From NCBI GenBank assembly GCA_965223955.1, contig OZ245029.1, positions 124,001-188,000 on the forward strand: 64,000 nt of DNA, given 5' to 3'. Both the position numbers and the translations under genes were made by a program. Below are positions 60,818 through 64,000 of this stretch, one piece after another. A model generated the notes under the pieces. It was not told the origin of the DNA. It searched no databases and saw only the letters and a program-made list of their open reading frames with translations. How positions within the stretch are numbered: position 1 is the stretch's first letter; the number at the start of each line of letters is the position of its first letter. The DNA comes from Bin75 sp965223955. GTDB taxonomy: Bacteria > Nitrospirota > Nitrospiria > Nitrospirales > UBA8639.

Positions 60818-63374
60818 ATGAAACACAAGCCAGCGTTCGTGTATGCCATCCTTCTTTCCGGCCTGCTGGCTCTCAGCGGTTGTGGCGGAGGAGGGGGGGG
60901 GCAGCGACACCAAGGCCGGAGCCGCCTCTGCGCCCAGGCCAGAGCTAGAACGGCCTGTGCCAACGCCAGAGCTGTCAGCGCCACAGCCGCCGCCGCCACC
61001 GATCATCAATCCGCCACCGATCATCAATCCACCGCCGGTCATCAATCCACCGCCGGTCATCAATCCACCGCCGGTCATCAATCCGCCACCGATCATCAAT
61101 CCACCGCCGGTCATCAATCCGCCACCGATCATCAATCCACCGCCGGTCATCAATCCGCCATCGCCCTGCATCCAGACCCACGAAGACGGTTGCCTGTCAG
61201 TTCCGGATTTTGAAACCCAGGCGTCGGGTCTTGCTCAGAAATACCGCGATAACGACGTGAGCTTTGACAACCAGTGGGGTCTGGAGACAATCAATGCCGA
61301 CTGGGCGTACGCCAACGTCGAATTGTTGAAGGGGCAGACTTCCAAGCCGGGCGCCGGGGTCACCATCGGGTTCATCGACACCGGCATCGACACGGGCCAT
61401 CCGCAATTCGACGGTAAGACGGTCGACGAGGTGCCCCTGAACAACACACCCGACGAGACAGGTGATAAGTTTTCCCACGGAACCGCGGTCGCGAGCGTCG
61501 CGGCCGGCGTGCGAGCCGGGTCCCTGGCTTCTTCCGCCAATGGTGTGGCTTGGGGCGCCGACATCGCCATGTTCCGCATCTCTGCTGGTTCGGCGAGTGG
61601 CAATTACAGTCCCATCTCGCTCGCCACGCTCAGCAGCGTGGACTCCCGTTGGGCGAGTCAGATCAATTCCGTTCTCAATTGGCGGGACGGCCAGCGGAAG
61701 GTTGACTTCCTGAACCTGAGTGTCGGCCATAAGGGAATCATCGACTCCTACAGCGAACAGGATCTGCGCGCCAACTTGAGCACGGCCATCGCCGCCATGG
61801 CGCAGGCAGGTGCCGGCGAAAAAACCATCCTGATCTGGGCCGCGGGTAATGCCCACGGAAAAACATGCGTTCCGGCCGACCTGGCACAATGCGAGAATGA
61901 TAAGGTCAATGCGGTTTCCGTGGAGGTGATGCCCGGTCTGGTGGCACGGATCCCGGAACTCCAGGGCCATTCCCTCGCCGTGGCGGCGTTGCAACCGAGT
62001 GATTCGACCATTGCCGGCTTTTCCAATCGCTGCGGTATCGCCGCCGACTATTGCCTTGCGGCCCCCGGGCAAGGGATCACGCTTGCCGGTTTCGGCCCCT
62101 GCGAGATCAACGGTGTGGTCACTAACGGGTCCCGGTGTATCCGGGAGAGCGACGGTACCTCCTTTGCCGCGCCCATGGTCGCGGGCGGGCTGGCGGTGAT
62201 GAAGCAGCTGTTCCGCGATCAACTCGCGAACACGGCGCTGGTCACCCGGCTGCTGGACACAGCCGACGACACAGGTACATACTCGAACCGAAGCGTCTAC
62301 GGCCAAGGCAAAATGGATCTTGGTGCCGCCACCTCGCCCGTGGGAGTGCTGGAAGTCGTGCAAAGCACTCAGGTGGACGGCCCCGGCGTCGACTTACGCA
62401 CGACCGGGATGCGGCCGGGTGCGGCGTTCGGCGACGGGCTCCAGCGCTCCTTCACCGGCCGGGAAATCGCCGCCTTTGATCGGCTCGGTGCCCCGTTCTG
62501 GTTCGACCTCGGCAGGTTCGCCACGGCCGCGGCAGGCCCGTCGACGACGACGTGGTTGCGCGACTTCATGGCGCCTGCCGCCCCGGTATCCGGGGCCGGC
62601 TTCGCGGGCAATGGATTCCGGACGGGTCGCAGTGCCGCTTTCGGTCAGTGGCGGCTGGGCTTTTCAGCGAGGCCGGCGGCAAGGGCGAGCCATCTCGCGC
62701 TCGCCGAACGGACCCTGAACTTGACCTTTGCCCCCCAAAATGGCCTGTCCGTTGCCGCCTTCACCACGGAGGGCGTGTTCGGGCAGACGCCGACCTCGGG
62801 CGCGACGCTCTCCTGGCGGCCGACCGGTTCTCCGCTGGGTCTGCGCGCCGGATGGATGGGGGAGCGGAAGACCCTGCTGGGCGGCGCGGCCCAAGGCGCC
62901 TTCGGCAGCCTGGCGGCCGGGACTGCCTTTGTCGGGATCGAGGCGGAGACGGTTCTCGGTGGCTGGCGACTCGGCGCCAATGCGGAGAGCGGGACCGTCA
63001 GCCCGGCGGCCCGCGGGGGAGTCATCGACGCCATCTCGTCCCTGGCCACCAGCACGTTCACGCTCCATGCGAGTCGCCCGCTTGCCAATGCCGGCATCGT
63101 GCGTGTTTCCATCTCGCAGCCCTTGCGCGTCGAGCATGGGCAAGCCTCGCTCACCGTGCCTGCCGGTCGTACCAAAGCCGGCGACGTGGTGCAAAGCCTG
63201 GTGTCGGCCCCGCTCGCGCCGAGCGGCCGGCAAATCGACGTGGCGGTGCACTGGTATCAACCCCTGGCCATCGGCGAGCTACGCCTGGGCGCCGTGGCGA
63301 CTCACCAGCCCGGCCACCGCGCCACCGCAGGTCCCGAACTGACCCTGCTCTCAGGCTGGCGCTGGAATTTCTGA
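60818..63374 (+). CDS. S8 serine-protease autotransporter lipoprotein, frame-interrupted at a poly-G tract (phase-variable candidate)
   Basis: The ATG at 60818 starts a lipoprotein signal peptide (HKPAFVYAILLSGLLALSGC, lipobox cysteine 22) followed by glycines encoded by a nine-G run. With nine G the frame leads to a 131-aa dead end (stop at 61213). With eight it joins an 843-aa-class frame. Next come a PPP-rich linker, a subtilisin domain with Asp (IGFIDTGID, codon 61377), His (FSHGTAVAS, 61476) and Ser (DGTSFAAPMVAGG, 62160), and a C-terminal beta-barrel ending GWRWNF. In-frame product about 851 residues. The same frame is also open from ATG 60843, but that start lacks a signal peptide. Confidence 0.85.
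60893..60901 (+). promoter_or_regulatory. Nine-G homopolymer, putative phase-variation switch
   Basis: A run of nine G follows GGCGGAGGA directly after the lipobox codon. Removing one G restores translation from the signal peptide into the protease. A homopolymer at this exact position is what slipped-strand switching needs. It could also be a sequencing miscount. Confidence 0.7.
61002..61163 (+). repeat. Coding tandem repeat, nine 18-bp units (IINPPP/VINPPP)
   Basis: Nine perfect-length units encode I/V-I-N-P-P-P, a stiff polyproline linker between the lipid anchor and the protease domain. Units differ only at wobble bases and at GTC/ATC. In-frame copy-number change would alter linker length without losing the frame. 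Confidence 0.9.
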
Positions 63375-63390
63375 GCGCTGGCGCAGCGTC

Positions 63391-63570
63391 GCGGGGTTTC
63401 GGCCCCGGGGCGCAGCCGCGCCCGCAGGCGCCCTCGAAATGGCGTGGCGATAAGATCGCGGGGGGACAACTGCCCCCTCTTCTGTAGCGGCGCCATCTCA
63501 TGGCGCTGTCCGTTGGCTGCATCGGCGGGGGGGACCAAGAGAGCGGGCCGCATGAGATGCGGCCCCTACA
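63391..63570. repeat. Dispersed repeat R1, partial copy 7
   Basis: Right half of R1 (GGCCCCGGGGCGCAGCCGCG onward) with terminal GGGCCGCATGAGATGCGGCC hairpin, directly after the autotransporter stop. The gap to the window end otherwise holds an R2 unit and a TIR element; no gene was found there. Confidence 0.72.
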
Positions 63571-63594
63571 CAATACAAAGACAAAGAAAAGACA

Positions 63595-63684
63595 CTGGAT
63601 CCTTTACTTGAATGGATCCATTCTTTGACTGGATCCCCGATCAGGTCGGGGACAAGCGTCGAGGACAAGCGTCGAGGATGACAG
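63595..63684. repeat. Dispersed repeat R2
   Basis: R2 unit with three GGATCC blocks and CCCCGATCAGGTCGGGGACA, ending in GTCGAGGATGACAGAAGG. Confidence 0.72.
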
Positions 63685-63818
63685 AAGGAAAATTATGCGG
63701 CGGCTACACCTACGGAGAGGCCGCTGAAAACCAAGCATTGTCATTCCGAGCGTAGCGCCTGTCCTGAGTCTGTCGAAGGGAGGAATCTGCTTTGTCTCTC
63801 GCTGTCATCCCTGTATGT

Positions 63819-64000
63819 GTTCAGTCATTCGTTGACAGAATGAAGGAGCCAGCCACACCATGGTTGTCATTCTGAACGAAGTGAAGAATCTCTCGTTCAA
63901 ACACCGAACGCCAGGAAAAGCAGATCCTTCGCTTCGCTCAGGATGACAGATAAGGCGTGTTTGCGCAGAATGATAGCTCTCCCTCATGCAGGCGGAAACT
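63819..64000. mobile_element. TIR element, copy C (truncated by window end)
   Basis: Begins with the same terminal repeat GTTCAGTCATTCGTTGACAG, preceded by GTATGT as in copies A and B, and continues with an interior matching the others. It reaches GGCGGAAACT at position 64000, just where copy B has its closing repeat, so the right end should lie immediately beyond the window. Confidence 0.75.

Noticed and set aside
61002..61163. Regular direct repeats resembling a CRISPR array
   Set aside because: Units are contiguous 18-mers without spacers and encode INPPP in the protease frame; no cas genes are present.
60797..61171. Minus-strand frame encoding GGGLMIGGG-type repeats, and plus-strand frame with ATDHQST repeats
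   Set aside because: Both are shadows of the 18-bp coding repeat of the autotransporter read in other frames.

Overview
The window is GC-rich chromosomal DNA from a Gram-negative, probably environmental bacterium. The LPS-assembly lipoprotein LptE, the outer-membrane autotransporter, the lytic transglycosylase and anhydromuramic acid kinase all point to an outer membrane. The gene complement (rny-ymdB-xseA-xseB-tlyA, leuS-lptE-holA, a MEKHLA-domain protein, a deoxyhypusine-synthase homologue with pyruvoyl arginine decarboxylase, a membrane-anchored cytochrome c) fits the Nitrospirota, Nitrospira-like lineages in particular. That assignment is inference from gene content and has not been tested by a search.

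Layout. 0-16.9 kb is mostly housekeeping: a rhodanese; a minus-strand run rny, ymdB, xseA, xseB, tlyA, sugar epimerase; zapB/zapA separated from rny by an IS copy; slt; tRNA-His; pyrF; rpsT; and leuS-lptE-holA. 17-22 kb is an accessory islet: an AbrB/PIN pair, DUF2283, two decayed genes, a hipBA pair and an orphan higA. 22-30 kb returns to core functions (uvrC, aroE-aroK, glk, rpiA, tRNA-Glu) with a TacA/TacT-type pair inserted. 30-42.6 kb holds an IS copy, a retropepsin pair, a deoxyhypusine-synthase-like gene, a second IS type, a DsbA-like protein, an aldehyde dehydrogenase, pyruvoyl arginine decarboxylase, exonuclease III and anmK, ending in a third IS copy. 42.6-50.7 kb is an accessory zone of dispersed repeats around a Schlafen/AlbA-type protein, an unrecognised protein, a DUF1508 protein and a DarT/DarG toxin-antitoxin pair. 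50.7-60.2 kb has a CDF plus ZIP metal transporter pair, an esterase, BolA plus monothiol glutaredoxin, a GAF sensor-kinase-like protein and a cytochrome c. 60.8-63.4 kb encodes a large S8 serine-protease autotransporter.

Main discoveries. (1) The S8 autotransporter is read as a lipoprotein only if one G is removed from a nine-G tract just after its lipobox cysteine. This is the architecture of a phase-variable, NalP-like surface protease, caught here in the OFF register. (2) Three almost identical 1,087-bp IS481-like elements, each with its own perfect 5-bp target duplication, have transposase frames with no stop codon inside the element. (3) A mobile-looking short element has 20-bp terminal inverted repeats (GTTCAGTCATTCGTTGACAG) and occurs at least three times. 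(4) A compact defence or toxin-antitoxin zone lies at 43-49.4 kb. (5) Several core proteins show unusual changes: UvrC without its C-terminal helix-hairpin-helix region, a histidine kinase homologue with Thr at the phospho-acceptor position, a CGFT monothiol glutaredoxin, and a HipB-like regulator carrying an HEPN-like RNxxxH motif.

Caution. The frameshifts in the DUF4238 gene and in the S8 autotransporter all fall in homopolymer runs, so assembly error is an alternative to biology until the raw reads are checked.
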